Assembly (NCBI GenBank): GCA_002331335.1
Contig: DCZO01000005.1
Span: 1 to 19,099, forward strand
Reading direction: 5' to 3'
Source of the DNA: Nitrospira sp. UBA2082
Lineage (GTDB): Bacteria; Nitrospirota; Nitrospiria; Nitrospirales; Nitrospiraceae
Length of the DNA stretch: 19,099 nt
The first letter of the stretch is position 1, and each line of letters starts with the position of its first letter. Shown piece after piece: positions 1 through 7,479 of this stretch. A model generated the notes under the pieces. That model searched no databases and was not told the origin of the DNA. It saw only the letters and a program-made list of their open reading frames with translations. A program made the translations under genes and the position numbers.

Positions 1-1568
1 AAGCCAAGCGCATCCTGATGGGGTTGGGATTTACAGAGATCGATTTCGGACGCCCCGTGGAAAATCTGTCCGGTGGTTACCGGATGCGTGTCGCGCTGGC
101 GCACTTACTGCTCTCGAACCCCGACGTCCTGATGCTCGACGAGCCGACCAACCATTTGGATAAGCCCACGCAGCGCTGGTTCGAACAGTTTCTGCTCGAT
201 TCGGACATGACGCTGCTGATAATCAGCCATGATACCGCCTTTCTCGACCGTGTCGTCACGCATATTTGGGAGTTGCGGCATCACAAGATCGAAGAGTACC
301 GTGGCAATTATTCCCTCTTCCAAAACCTGAAAGCGGAAAAGGATGCGCAGCTCCACGCGTCCGCGGCCCGGCAGTCCAAAGAGATCGCGCGGGTGCAGAA
401 ATTCGTCGATCGCTTCCGGTATCAAGCCAACAAAGCCAGCCAGGTCCAGTCGCGTCTCAAACAGCTGGAGAAGGTCAAACGCATCGAGCTTCAGCGCGAT
501 CCCAAGCGGGTCAAATTCCGGTTCCCGCTCCCGTCAACCAGCGGCCGCGAGGTGCTGGATCTCGCCGGAGTTGCCAAGCGCTACGGCGAAAAGGTGGTGT
601 ACGAGTCGCTCGATTTTGCCGTGGAACGAGGCCAGCGCATCGCTCTGGTCGGGGAAAACGGCGCGGGCAAGAGTACGCTCTTGAAGATGCTCGCCGGTGT
701 GCTCCAGCCGGATACGGGCAAGCGAACCGTGGGACACGGCGTGACCCTGCACTACTTCGCTCAGCATCAGGCGGAAACGTTAAACCCCGAACACACGATC
801 CTCGAATCGCTCGAAGAGGTCACCAAGCATGCGGAGATGAATTTCCTGCGCGGCATTGCCGGCGCGTTCCTCTTCACCGGCCAGGAACAGAAGAAGCCGA
901 TCAAGGCGCTCAGCGGCGGGGAACGGAACCGGGTCGCGTTGGCCCGCATGCTGGTCGAGCCGGCCAACACGCTGCTGCTGGACGAGCCGACGAACCACCT
1001 GGATCCGGCGTCAGTCGACGTGCTCACCGATGCGCTGGTCGCGTTTCCAGGAACGATCGTCTTCATTTCCCACGACCCGACCTTCCTGTCGAGAATCGCC
1101 ACCCGCGTGGTGGAGATCGAAGACGGCCGCGCCCGGAACTTCATCGGCGATTACGAATACTACCTCTGGAAGAAGGCACAGGAGTTCGAATCGATCAAGG
1201 AGACCAAAGAGGAGTTGGACGGCAAACAGCAGGGCAAGACGTCGGCTCCGACGAAGGCCATGACGCAGCAGGTTCAGACGCTGCCCAAAGAATCCGGAGG
1301 CGACCGGCGTGACCTGACGAAAACGCAGGCCCGCCTGGAAAAGCAAGTCGTGCGGGCGGAATCGGAGATCGCGGAGCTTGAAAGCAAAGTCAAAGCGAGG
1401 GAGATCGAATTGGCGGACCCGGCCCTCTACAATGAATTCGGGAAGTGGACCGCCCTCCATCAGGAACATGACGGCTGGAAACGCGACCTGGAGCGGATGA
1501 CCGCCCGCTGGGAATCTCTGTCGGCGGAATTAGAAGAAGTGAAACAGAAGCTCGGAGCGTTGCGTTAA
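1..1568 (+). CDS. ABC-F family ATPase, 5'-truncated
   Basis: Soluble ABC-F protein with two ATPase domains and no membrane domain. Family members bind the ribosomal E site and modulate translation. The frame is open from the window edge (first full codon at 3), so the first Walker A motif and the true start lie upstream; about 521 residues are visible. Domain 1 retains its signature (LSGGY, near 66-80) and Walker B with LDEPTNHLD (near 129-161). A basic, helical inter-domain linker follows. Domain 2 is complete: Walker A GENGAGKST at 651-677, signature LSGGERNRVAL near 909-941, second LDEPTNHLD near 972-1004. The C-terminus (about 1309-1560) is a charged coiled coil resembling the Uup/YheS-type extension. 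The stop overlaps the stop of the convergent PilZ gene in one TTAA. Family assignment is sure; the subfamily (YheS-like rather than EttA or Uup) is inference. Confidence 0.93.
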   Translation, partial: AKRILMGLGFTEIDFGRPVENLSGGYRMRVALAHLLLSNPDVLMLDEPTNHLDKPTQRWFEQFLLDSDMTLLIISHDTAFLDRVVTHIWELRHHKIEEYRGNYSLFQNLKAEKDAQLHASAARQSKEIARVQKFVDRFRYQANKASQVQSRLKQLEKVKRIELQRDPKRVKFRFPLPSTSGREVLDLAGVAKRYGEKVVYESLDFAVERGQRIALVGENGAGKSTLLKMLAGVLQPDTGKRTVGHGVTLHYFAQHQAETLNPEHTILESLEEVTKHAEMNFLRGIAGAFLFTGQEQKKPIKALSGGERNRVALARMLVEPANTLLLDEPTNHLDPASVDVLTDALVAFPGTIVFISHDPTFLSRIATRVVEIEDGRARNFIGDYEYYLWKKAQEFESIKETKEELDGKQQGKTSAPTKAMTQQVQTLPKESGGDRRDLTKTQARLEKQVVRAESEIAELESKVKAREIELADPALYNEFGKWTALHQEHDGWKRDLERMTARWESLSAELEEVKQKLGALR

Positions 1569-1957
1569 ACGGACGCTTTGAGGGTTTCTTCGAGATAGTA
1601 GTATAACCAGCGGTTCTGCTCTTTCGTCACTAATTCGTCCCACACCACGCCGATCAAGAATCCTTTCTTCTCCCACGGCTTAATCCAGGCGACGGTCCCC
1701 TCCAGTCTTTCTTGCTGTTCAACCCGATCGGAATCTAGGAAGGCAAGTGACACTGTCACTTTTTCATTGGGTACCAAGCGTTCTTTTACATGAAAACCGG
1801 CGCCGATCTTGTTGACATTGTCAAGTACCGCCGTGCTCGCACGACCACCGCTTTTCGGAGATACCAACGCGGACCCCACCAGCGTCGCGCGGACAAATTT
1901 CCGCCGTTCACCAGCCGCCGACGCGCTGATCGATGGTTTGGGTTCCCCTCGTCTCAT
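1565..1957 (-). CDS. PilZ domain protein, putative c-di-GMP receptor
   Basis: Small (130 aa) single-domain PilZ-like protein. PilZ domains bind cyclic di-GMP through an RxxxR motif and a downstream [D/N]xSxxG motif. Here the arginine motif is RRKFVR (residues 18-23). The second motif reads NVNKIG, with Asn where Ser is usual, followed by the usual beta-barrel pattern and a C-terminal helix. There is no membrane segment or second domain, so it probably acts as a cytoplasmic adaptor; the target is unknown. The ATG at 1957 is only 8 bases from a good sigma70-type -10, so the mRNA may be leaderless. No other Met precedes the PilZ motif. It converges on the ABC-F gene, sharing TTAA at 1565-1568. 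The Ser-to-Asn change could weaken ligand binding. Confidence 0.82.
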   Translation of the reverse strand: MRRGEPKPSISASAAGERRKFVRATLVGSALVSPKSGGRASTAVLDNVNKIGAGFHVKERLVPNEKVTVSLAFLDSDRVEQQERLEGTVAWIKPWEKKGFLIGVVWDELVTKEQNRWLYYYLEETLKASV

Positions 1958-1965
1958 ACGATCTA

Positions 1966-1993
1966 AGTATAACCGATTAGACGAGATTGTAAA
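1966..1993 (-). promoter_or_regulatory. Sigma70-type promoter for the PilZ gene
   Basis: Reading the minus strand, TTTACA (1993-1988), a 16-base spacer and TATACT (1971-1966); each hexamer matches consensus at 5 of 6 positions. The predicted transcription start is near 1959, immediately before the ATG at 1957-1955, leaving almost no leader. It lies in the gap after the rarA stop. Confidence 0.6.
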
Positions 1994-2008
1994 CCATCAA
2001 AATCGTCC

Positions 2009-3304
2009 CTATGGCTGATTTTTCGGGCGGTAATAGTGCCGCCCTGTCAACGGTTCAGGAAGGTGGGGTTGCTCGGTCTTGGCTTGAGGATCGTCATGGA
2101 CATAGCGGTACCCTTGGCCGTACCCCAACCCCTTCATGAGCGCCGTCACCGCATTCCTGAGGTGGAGAGGAACCCCAAGATTTCCATGGGTTTGGACATC
2201 CTGGAGCGCCTCTAACAGCCCGACGTATGAGGCGTTGTCCTTAGGTCGCGATGCGAGATAGGTCGCGCCCTGCGCGAGGTTGATTTGAGCCTCTGGTAAT
2301 CCCACGAATTGCACGGCCTGGGCCACGGACATGGCAACGACAATAGCCAGGGGATCGGCATTGCCGATGTCTTCCGACGCGAAAATTACCATCCGCCTGG
2401 CGATAAATTTGGGATCCTCCCCAGACTCCAGCATGCGGGCCAACCAGTAGAGCGCCCCGTTCGGATCTGAATCGCGCAGGCTTTTGATGAAGGCGGAGAT
2501 GACATTGTAATGCTCTTCGCCAGACTTGTCGTATCGGAGCGCCTGCTTGCCCAATGCCGATTCCAGGGCAGGCCCGTCGATCGATCTGGTGCCGTCTGCC
2601 TCGACCGGCGCCTGCATCACCACGAATTCCAACGAGGTGAGCAGCGCCCGCGCGTCGCCGTTCCCGAAAGCAATCAGCCGTTGCCTGGCTTCCTGCGTGA
2701 ACCGGACGTTCCACGTTCCAAGACCCTGTTTGGAGTCCATGAGCGCTCGGTCGAGCACGTGGCCCAGGGCCTGGTCCGAAAGCGGTTTCAGCACGACGAC
2801 GAGAGAACGGGAAAGGAGCGGACTGATCACTTCGAAGGACGGATTTTCCGTGGTCGCCCCCACCAGAATGACGGTCCCCCGTTCCACATGGGGGAGAAAG
2901 GCGTCCTGCTGCGCCTTGTTGAAGCGATGAATTTCATCGACGAACAAGATGGTCCGTTGGCCGTGGATCGTCCGCCGCTGCTCAGCCGTCTTGATGATCG
3001 CGCGCAATTCCGGCACCCCGCTTGTCACCGCCGAGAAGGCAACAAAGTGCGCCTTCGTGTGGCCGGCGATCAGATGCGCCAATGTCGTCTTACCCGAGCC
3101 GGGCGGCCCCCAAAAGATGACGGAGGAGAGTCGGTCGGTCTCGATTGCCCGGCGTAGCGGCCGGTCCGGTGCCGTGATCTCGTCTTGCCCGACAAAATCC
3201 TCGAACCGATTGGGCCTCATCCGCTCAGCCAACGGCATGTCACCCGACTTCTCTTCAAGAGGAGCCGTAAACAGGTCAGGAACGGCGTCACGGTGACTGG
3301 TCAT
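2009..3304 (-). CDS. rarA: Replication-associated recombination protein A, AAA+ ATPase (RarA/MgsA)
   Basis: AAA+ ATPase of the clamp-loader group that acts at stalled replication forks with SSB and recombination proteins. It has 431 residues, close to the usual length. Walker A is GPPGSGKT (66-73), Walker B ILFVDEIH (119-126), sensor 1 GATTENPSF (149-157) and the arginine-finger segment LLSR (163-166). The C-terminal half has the RarA-specific tetramerisation and lid region (SGEEHYNVISAFIKSLR, GSEDIGNADP-like FASEDIGNADP, YLASRPKDN). The start at 3304 is chosen because GAGGA lies 6-7 bases upstream and RarA homologues begin close to the PLAERMRP motif. A longer open frame to 3652 would run through the divergent hydrolase gene and add residues unlike the family. 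It is divergent from the alpha/beta hydrolase across a 108-base gap. Confidence 0.95.
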   Translation of the reverse strand: MTSHRDAVPDLFTAPLEEKSGDMPLAERMRPNRFEDFVGQDEITAPDRPLRRAIETDRLSSVIFWGPPGSGKTTLAHLIAGHTKAHFVAFSAVTSGVPELRAIIKTAEQRRTIHGQRTILFVDEIHRFNKAQQDAFLPHVERGTVILVGATTENPSFEVISPLLSRSLVVVLKPLSDQALGHVLDRALMDSKQGLGTWNVRFTQEARQRLIAFGNGDARALLTSLEFVVMQAPVEADGTRSIDGPALESALGKQALRYDKSGEEHYNVISAFIKSLRDSDPNGALYWLARMLESGEDPKFIARRMVIFASEDIGNADPLAIVVAMSVAQAVQFVGLPEAQINLAQGATYLASRPKDNASYVGLLEALQDVQTHGNLGVPLHLRNAVTALMKGLGYGQGYRYVHDDPQAKTEQPHLPEPLTGRHYYRPKNQP

Positions 3305-3363
3305 GTGGGTCCTCGCGATCGTGCGAGATTCTATACGCCTGATCCTCATCGGCGCAAACGAGC

Positions 3364-3392
3364 TTGACGCTGCCAAGAACCGATGGTACGAA
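3364..3392 (+). promoter_or_regulatory. Possible promoter of the alpha/beta hydrolase gene
   Basis: TTGACG (3364-3369), 17-base spacer, TACGAA (3387-3392). The -35 is good; the -10 matches consensus at only 3 of 6 positions. A start of transcription near 3399 would leave a short leader containing GGAGG (3404-3408) ahead of the GTG at 3413. This placement argues against the upstream ATG at 3383. Confidence 0.4.
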
Positions 3393-3412
3393 GGGCGCAT
3401 AACGGAGGACTC

Positions 3413-4219
3413 GTGAAGGTTCAGGTGAATGGTGTGACATTGGCTTATAGCGACCAGGGCGCAGGTCTGCCGCTGGTGTTTCTCCACGCCTTCCCGTTGA
3501 ACCGGACCATGTGGACCGCGCAGGAACAGGCGCTTTCGTCGCAGTTTCGAGTCATCACCATCGACCTCCGGGGCCATGGAGAGTCGGACGCCCCGCTCTG
3601 GCGCTATACGCTCGACCAAGCCGCAGACGATGTGCGGGCGTTGCTGGATCACCTATCGGTCAGACAGGCCGTGCTCGTCGGGCTCTCGATGGGTGGGTAT
3701 ATTCTCTTCGCGTTCTATCGCAAATTTGCCGACCGCGTGAAGGGATTAGTGCTGGCCGACACGAAGGCGCAGGCTGATACCGCGGAGGGTAAGGACGGCC
3801 GCTTCCAGATGGCGCAGACGGCGTATAAAAAGGGCGCGGCCGCCGTCGCCGATATCATGATCCCAAAGCTGCTGAGTCCTGCAACCATCCAGACAAGGCC
3901 GGACATCGTTCGGCGCGTGCGGGACATGATCGAGGGCAATCAGATCAGTGGGATCGCGGGAGACTTGATGGCGATGGCCGAGCGGGCCGATTCGATTCCG
4001 TACCTGAAACAGATTGCCTGTCCTACCCACATCATCGTCGGTGAGTTGGATCAAGCCACCCCGCCGTCCGATGCCGAGCTCATGGCCGAACGAATTCCCG
4101 GTGCCCGCCTGTCCATCATCCCCGGCGCCGCGCATCTCGCGAACCTGGAACAGCCGGACCGCTTCACACAGATCGTTCGATCGTTCGCCGACGAGGGAGA
4201 GGGAAAAAGGCTCGGCTGA
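3413..4219 (+). CDS. Alpha/beta-fold hydrolase
   Basis: Cytoplasmic alpha/beta hydrolase of 268 residues, the size of 3-oxoadipate enol-lactonase, haloperoxidase and small esterase members. The predicted catalytic triad is Ser92 in the nucleophile elbow GLSMGG, Asp213 in VGELD, and His241 in GAAHL. The oxyanion-loop histidine is in FLHAFP (His25), and DLRGHGES (51-58) is the usual strand-loop before the cap. The start is taken as GTG at 3413 because GGAGG sits 4 bases upstream and the protein then begins VKVQVNGVTL, as homologues do; an in-frame ATG at 3383 adds ten residues and overlaps a possible promoter. It converges with folE across a 17-base gap. The substrate cannot be told from sequence, and no aromatic-degradation genes are nearby. 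Confidence 0.88.
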   Translation: MKVQVNGVTLAYSDQGAGLPLVFLHAFPLNRTMWTAQEQALSSQFRVITIDLRGHGESDAPLWRYTLDQAADDVRALLDHLSVRQAVLVGLSMGGYILFAFYRKFADRVKGLVLADTKAQADTAEGKDGRFQMAQTAYKKGAAAVADIMIPKLLSPATIQTRPDIVRRVRDMIEGNQISGIAGDLMAMAERADSIPYLKQIACPTHIIVGELDQATPPSDAELMAERIPGARLSIIPGAAHLANLEQPDRFTQIVRSFADEGEGKRLG

Positions 4220-4236
4220 CCTACCGGCCGCGCGGC

Positions 4237-4881
4237 TTAGTCCGAATCGCCGACACTGCCTTGGCGAATCAGCTTCAAAAACTCCTGGCGGGTTTGCAAT
4301 TGACTCCGAAATGCCCCCAGCATCGAGCTGGTGACGGCCACGGTGTTCTGCTTCTCCACACCGCGCATCATCATGCAGAGATGCCGCGCTTCGACGACCA
4401 CGCCGACGCCGTTCGCGTTCAACTTCTGGCTCAAGGTTTCGGCGATTTGGACCGTCAACCGCTCTTGGACCTGCAGCCGCCGGGCAAAGGTGTCGACAAT
4501 CCTCGGGATCTTGCTCAAGCCCACAACCTTCTTGTTGGGCAGGTAGCCGACATGCACCTTGCCGAAAAACGGCAGCAGATGGTGTTCACACATGCTGAAG
4601 AAATCGATGTCCTTCACGATGACCATCTCGTCGTACTCGATCGGAAACAGCGCCCCGTTCAGGAGATGGTCGATGTTGCGCTGATAGCCCTGGGTCATGA
4701 AGGCGAGAGCCTTCGCGACCCGCTCGGGCGTCTTGAGCAACCCGTTTCGGCCCGGCTTCTCGCCGAGGGCCAGCAGCATCCGCGTGACGAGTGACTGCAA
4801 GGCTTGTACGTCCGCCGGCTGCCCGCTCCCACCGACATCTTCGACCGGCCCCCGTTGTTTCGTGCTCCCCCGCTTAGCCAC
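4237..4881 (-). CDS. folE: GTP cyclohydrolase I (FolE)
   Basis: Converts GTP to 7,8-dihydroneopterin triphosphate, the entry step for folate, biopterin and queuosine. It has 214 residues, normal length. The zinc ligands are present in CEHH (Cys98, His101) and HLCMMMRGV (Cys169), so this is the zinc-dependent type I enzyme. LLKTPERVAKA and NTVAVTSSMLGAF are family landmarks. The start is GTG at 4881 with AGGAGG five bases upstream. It overlaps the end of queD by 8 bases, so the two are probably translationally coupled, and FolE product is the direct QueD substrate. The first about 24 residues are polar and poorly conserved. Confidence 0.96.
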   Translation of the reverse strand: MAKRGSTKQRGPVEDVGGSGQPADVQALQSLVTRMLLALGEKPGRNGLLKTPERVAKALAFMTQGYQRNIDHLLNGALFPIEYDEMVIVKDIDFFSMCEHHLLPFFGKVHVGYLPNKKVVGLSKIPRIVDTFARRLQVQERLTVQIAETLSQKLNANGVGVVVEARHLCMMMRGVEKQNTVAVTSSMLGAFRSQLQTRQEFLKLIRQGSVGDSD

Positions 4882-5302
4882 GTGATCCTCCTGTCTGCTG
4901 CGCCGAGCCCACGTATTCGAAGTAGTTGTCCCGCGTCTCGATCACGCCGACCTTCGCGAGCCGCTCATTCGGCAGCTGGGGCTCCAGCAACTCCCAGATC
5001 AGTTTCACGAGATTTTCCCCGGTGGTCGTGCATCGGGCAAATTCAGGATCGCCATTCAGATCATGATGGTCGAACCGCCGGACGACCGTGTCGTTCACGA
5101 GACGATCGAGCTGTTCCAGGTCGACCACACCGCCGTTCCCATCGCTCTTCACCGTGACCAGCACCACATAGTTGTGGCCGTGGCCGTTCGCATTGTTGCA
5201 TTTCCCGAAGACAGTCCGGTTCTCCTCGGGCGTCAGATGGTCGGTGTGAAGCCGATGGGCGGCGCAAAACCGGTAGCGCCTTGTCACGGTCACTGGGGAC
5301 AT
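4874..5302 (-). CDS. queD: 6-pyruvoyltetrahydropterin / 6-carboxytetrahydropterin synthase family (QueD-like)
   Basis: Acts on 7,8-dihydroneopterin triphosphate made by FolE, giving 6-carboxytetrahydropterin (queuosine route) or 6-pyruvoyltetrahydropterin. It has 142 residues. Zinc ligands are His16 in CAAHRL and His41/His43 in NGHGHNY; the catalytic Cys is 35 in FGKCNNANG; Asp78/His79 in FDHHDLN and Glu122 complete the expected set; TTTGENL is also typical. The CNNxNGHGHNY form is the one seen in biopterin-type PTPS enzymes, whereas E. coli QueD has a different Cys loop, so the exact product is open. The start is ATG at 5302 with GGGAG four bases upstream. It is the upstream partner of folE (8-base overlap), and a hairpin lies between it and erpA. 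Confidence 0.9.
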   Translation of the reverse strand: MSPVTVTRRYRFCAAHRLHTDHLTPEENRTVFGKCNNANGHGHNYVVLVTVKSDGNGGVVDLEQLDRLVNDTVVRRFDHHDLNGDPEFARCTTTGENLVKLIWELLEPQLPNERLAKVGVIETRDNYFEYVGSAQQTGGSRG

Positions 5303-5329
5303 GGAACTCCCATGCTTCTGAAAGGACGA

Positions 5330-5366
5330 AAGCCAGGGTCACTCCTTCACCGAGCAACCCTGGCTT
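5330..5366 (-). terminator. Hairpin between erpA and queD
   Basis: Arms 5330-5339 and 5357-5366 are perfect 10-base complements (AAGCCAGGGT with its reverse complement) around a 17-base loop that itself can form a 3-bp inner stem. It follows the erpA stop by 26 bases. The downstream minus strand has only a short CTTTC run, so it may be an attenuator or processing element rather than a classical intrinsic terminator. Confidence 0.45.
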
Positions 5367-5392
5367 CGTGATTCATGCCCTATGGGCGCTAG

Positions 5393-5713
5393 TTACGAGC
5401 TGAAGGAACTCCCGCAGCCGCAGGTCGTTTTGGCTTGGGGATTCTTGATGGAGAACCCCGATCCCTGCACACTGTCCACGTAGTCGACTTCCGCACCTTG
5501 CAGCAACGGCGCGCTCTGAGAATCCATGATGACCTTCACGTTGCCGAATTCAATGACCGTGTCGTCCTCGGCCATTTTCGATTCGAACGCCATGCCGTAT
5601 TGATAGCCATGGCAGCCACCGCCTCGGACATACACCCGCAATCCGACCACATCCTGCTCTTCCGCCATCAGTTCCTTGATTTTCTGTTCTGCCACCGCTG
5701 TAATCGTAACCAT
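5393..5713 (-). CDS. erpA: A-type iron-sulfur carrier (ErpA/IscA family)
   Basis: A-type carrier that accepts Fe-S clusters from the assembly scaffold and inserts them into target apoproteins. It has 106 residues, as usual. The three conserved cysteines are Cys34 in GGGCHGYQYG and Cys98/Cys100 in the C-terminal CGCGSSF. GSGFSIKNP is the family signature before the CGC. The start at 5713 is fixed by AGGAGG six bases upstream; an in-frame ATG ten codons earlier has no such site. Its neighbours upstream, a 2Fe-2S ferredoxin and NuoF, are plausible clients. ErpA versus IscA cannot be separated with certainty from sequence alone. Confidence 0.92.
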   Translation of the reverse strand: MVTITAVAEQKIKELMAEEQDVVGLRVYVRGGGCHGYQYGMAFESKMAEDDTVIEFGNVKVIMDSQSAPLLQGAEVDYVDSVQGSGFSIKNPQAKTTCGCGSSFSS

Positions 5714-5729
5714 CGTCGTCCTCCTATGT

Positions 5730-5757
5730 TTCCAGATCCGCAACCCACGTTCTGGAA
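5730..5757. repeat. Dyad in the erpA leader
   Basis: TTCCAGA (5730-5736) and TCTGGAA (5751-5757) form a perfect 7-bp inverted repeat separated by 14 bases, between the predicted transcription start and the erpA ribosome binding site. It could be an operator or an RNA hairpin. It does not look like the IscR sites known from E. coli. Confidence 0.4.
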
Positions 5758-5763
5758 TGGCTT

Positions 5764-5791
5764 AGTGTAACACCTCTCTAGCGAATATCAA
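5764..5791 (-). promoter_or_regulatory. Possible erpA promoter
   Basis: On the minus strand, TTGATA (5791-5786), 16-base spacer, TACACT (5769-5764). The -35 overlaps the last codons of the ferredoxin gene. A start near 5757 would give a leader of about 44 bases holding the TTCCAGA dyad and AGGAGG. Confidence 0.5.
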
Positions 5792-6125
5792 CTCCCTGGG
5801 TTTCCGCCGTTTCCGGCCTCGGGGTCTCCCATTTGCTCCCCGGTACTCGCACGATGACATCCCCCAGCACGCGTGCCTGGCAGGCCAACCGATGCCTGGG
5901 CTCGCTCAAGGCTTCCCGATCGAGGAGGTCCTGCTCGTCAAAATCGATTTCCGAGAGCTGGTCCAGACCGGCCTGGACTTCCACCCGGCAGGTGGTGCAG
6001 GACGCATTGCCCCCACAGTCGTGATTCAGAGGAAGCCCGAGCGCCTTGGCCGCCTCCAGCAATGACATATTCATGTCCACGTCTCCGCTCGTTTCCCCGT
6101 AATGCAGAAAGGTCACCCGCGGCAT
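5778..6125 (-). CDS. 2Fe-2S ferredoxin, adrenodoxin-like
   Basis: Small soluble electron carrier of 115 residues. The cluster ligands follow the vertebrate/adrenodoxin-type spacing Cys37-x5-Cys43-x2-Cys46-x35-Cys82 (DCGGNASCTTC, then LACQ), unlike plant-type ferredoxins (x4 between the first two). The start at 6125 has AAGGAG about seven bases upstream. It begins 10 bases after the nuoF stop, so the two are almost certainly co-transcribed, which suggests this ferredoxin serves as electron partner or subunit of the NuoF flavoprotein. The C-terminal tail (after about residue 96) is extended and Pro/Glu-rich. Role in the NuoF pathway is inference; a role in Fe-S assembly is possible because erpA follows. 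Confidence 0.9.
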   Translation of the reverse strand: MPRVTFLHYGETSGDVDMNMSLLEAAKALGLPLNHDCGGNASCTTCRVEVQAGLDQLSEIDFDEQDLLDREALSEPRHRLACQARVLGDVIVRVPGSKWETPRPETAETQGVDIR

Positions 6126-6135
6126 CGTCCTCTCC

Positions 6136-7440
6136 TTAACACTCGACTCCTGCACCGGCCGGCGCAGATGTATAGGGACAGCGCTGCAAGCGAATATGGT
6201 CCTCATACTCGTGGCGGAACAGCTTCAGACTGCTCTGCACCAGGACCGCCGCGCCCGTCACCAGGGTGCAATAGCCTGTACCTTTGACGAATCCACAGAG
6301 CTGGAGCAGACTGTCGAGATCTTTTTGCGTTCCCTGGCCTTCTTCGATCTTGGTCATCAGCGCCGCCAGATTGATCGTGCCCATCCGGCAGGGAGGACAT
6401 TGACCGCAGCTTTCGTTCTTGAAAAAATTCGAGAAGTGCAACGTCTTCGCCACCATGCAGGTCGCATCGTCCACGACGATGACGCCGGCCGAGCCCAACC
6501 CTGTTCCGGCCTTCTTCAATGAATCAAAGTCCATCGGCAGATCGAGCTGGTCGGCTGTGACCATCGAAAAGGCCGGACCGCCTGGGAACACCGCTTTAAT
6601 CTTCCGGCCTCCGGGCACTCCGCCTCCGCATTGCTCGATCAAATTCCGAATGGTCACGCCCATGGGCATTTCATAGACACCGGGCCGGTTGACCGCACCG
6701 CTCAACGAAAACATCATCGTGCCGGGACACTTTTCCGTTCCCGCTTGCGTGAACCAGGCCGCCCCCTTGTGGAGGATGCGCGGAATATTGCACAGCGTCT
6801 CGACATTGTTCACCAATGTCGGCTTGCCATAGAGGCCGAAGTCCGTCGGATAAAACGGCGGTTTCTGCCGTGGCATGGCCGGCCGGCCTTGCATCGATTC
6901 CAGCATAGCGGTTTCTTCACCGGCGACATAACTGCCGTGGCCTTCGAAGACTTGCAACTCGATGTCGAGGCCGCTGCCCAGCACGTTCTTCCCGAGCAAG
7001 CCTCGCTCCCGCGCCTGCGCAATCGCCTTTTTCAGATTCTCCCGTTCTTCATGGTATTCATGGTTGACATAGATGAACGACGCCTTGGCTTGTACCGTAT
7101 GAGACGCAATCAGGCAGCCTTCGATCAATTGATGCGGCAAGATCTTCAGCAAGTGCCGGTCTTTGAACGTCCCCGGTTCGTGTTCGCCCGCATTGCACAC
7201 AAAATAGCGTTCTTGCACCCGGTGGTTGAGCACCTTGTCCCATTTGATCCCGGTCGGAAATCCCGCTCCGCCTCGACCACGAAGCCCTGATTTCTTCAAT
7301 TCATCGACGACCTGGAAAGCCTTCCACTCCTTCACACACCGTGTCCAGGCTTCATACCCCCCAACCTTGAGGTAGCCACCGATCTCCCAGGGGGCACCCT
7401 CAAGTTGCTGGACAAGTCGTGGTTCGGCAACGGTCGGCAT
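6136..7440 (-). CDS. nuoF: NADH-binding 51-kDa flavoprotein (NuoF family)
   Basis: Flavoprotein that passes electrons between NAD(H), FMN and a 4Fe-4S cluster; 434 residues. Seen in order: FMN site GRGGAGFP (55-62), nucleotide region CNAGEHEPGTFKDR (82-95), GHGSYVAGEETAML (168-181), an SLBB segment (FSLSGAVNRPGVYEMP, about 244-259), and the N3 cluster ligands Cys345, Cys348, Cys351 and Cys391 (SCGQCPPC and GYC). In many NuoF proteins the third motif reads YxCGEE; here it is YVAGEE. The ATG at 7440 is preferred: the longer frame from TTG at 7509 reads through a -35/-10 promoter. A 2Fe-2S ferredoxin follows 10 bases downstream; no nuoE or nuoG is adjacent, so it may work apart from a standard NADH dehydrogenase module. 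Confidence 0.93.
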   Translation of the reverse strand: MPTVAEPRLVQQLEGAPWEIGGYLKVGGYEAWTRCVKEWKAFQVVDELKKSGLRGRGGAGFPTGIKWDKVLNHRVQERYFVCNAGEHEPGTFKDRHLLKILPHQLIEGCLIASHTVQAKASFIYVNHEYHEERENLKKAIAQARERGLLGKNVLGSGLDIELQVFEGHGSYVAGEETAMLESMQGRPAMPRQKPPFYPTDFGLYGKPTLVNNVETLCNIPRILHKGAAWFTQAGTEKCPGTMMFSLSGAVNRPGVYEMPMGVTIRNLIEQCGGGVPGGRKIKAVFPGGPAFSMVTADQLDLPMDFDSLKKAGTGLGSAGVIVVDDATCMVAKTLHFSNFFKNESCGQCPPCRMGTINLAALMTKIEEGQGTQKDLDSLLQLCGFVKGTGYCTLVTGAAVLVQSSLKLFRHEYEDHIRLQRCPYTSAPAGAGVEC

Positions 7441-7479
7441 AGTCCGTCTCGCGTGAACACAGCAAATTGTGAAGTTTGT

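Noticed and set aside
266..1312. 348-codon plus-strand frame inside the ABC-F gene
   Set aside because: Arg/Gly/Pro-rich translation typical of an out-of-frame reading; the ABC-F frame carries all motifs.
1556..1577. Weak inverted repeat AGCGT/ACGCT across the ABC-F and PilZ stops
   Set aside because: Only five paired bases around a 12-base loop; not enough to call a terminator.
3305..3652. N-terminal extension of rarA by 116 codons
   Set aside because: It runs antisense through the promoter and first part of the hydrolase gene; the ATG at 3304 has a good ribosome binding site and fits the family length.
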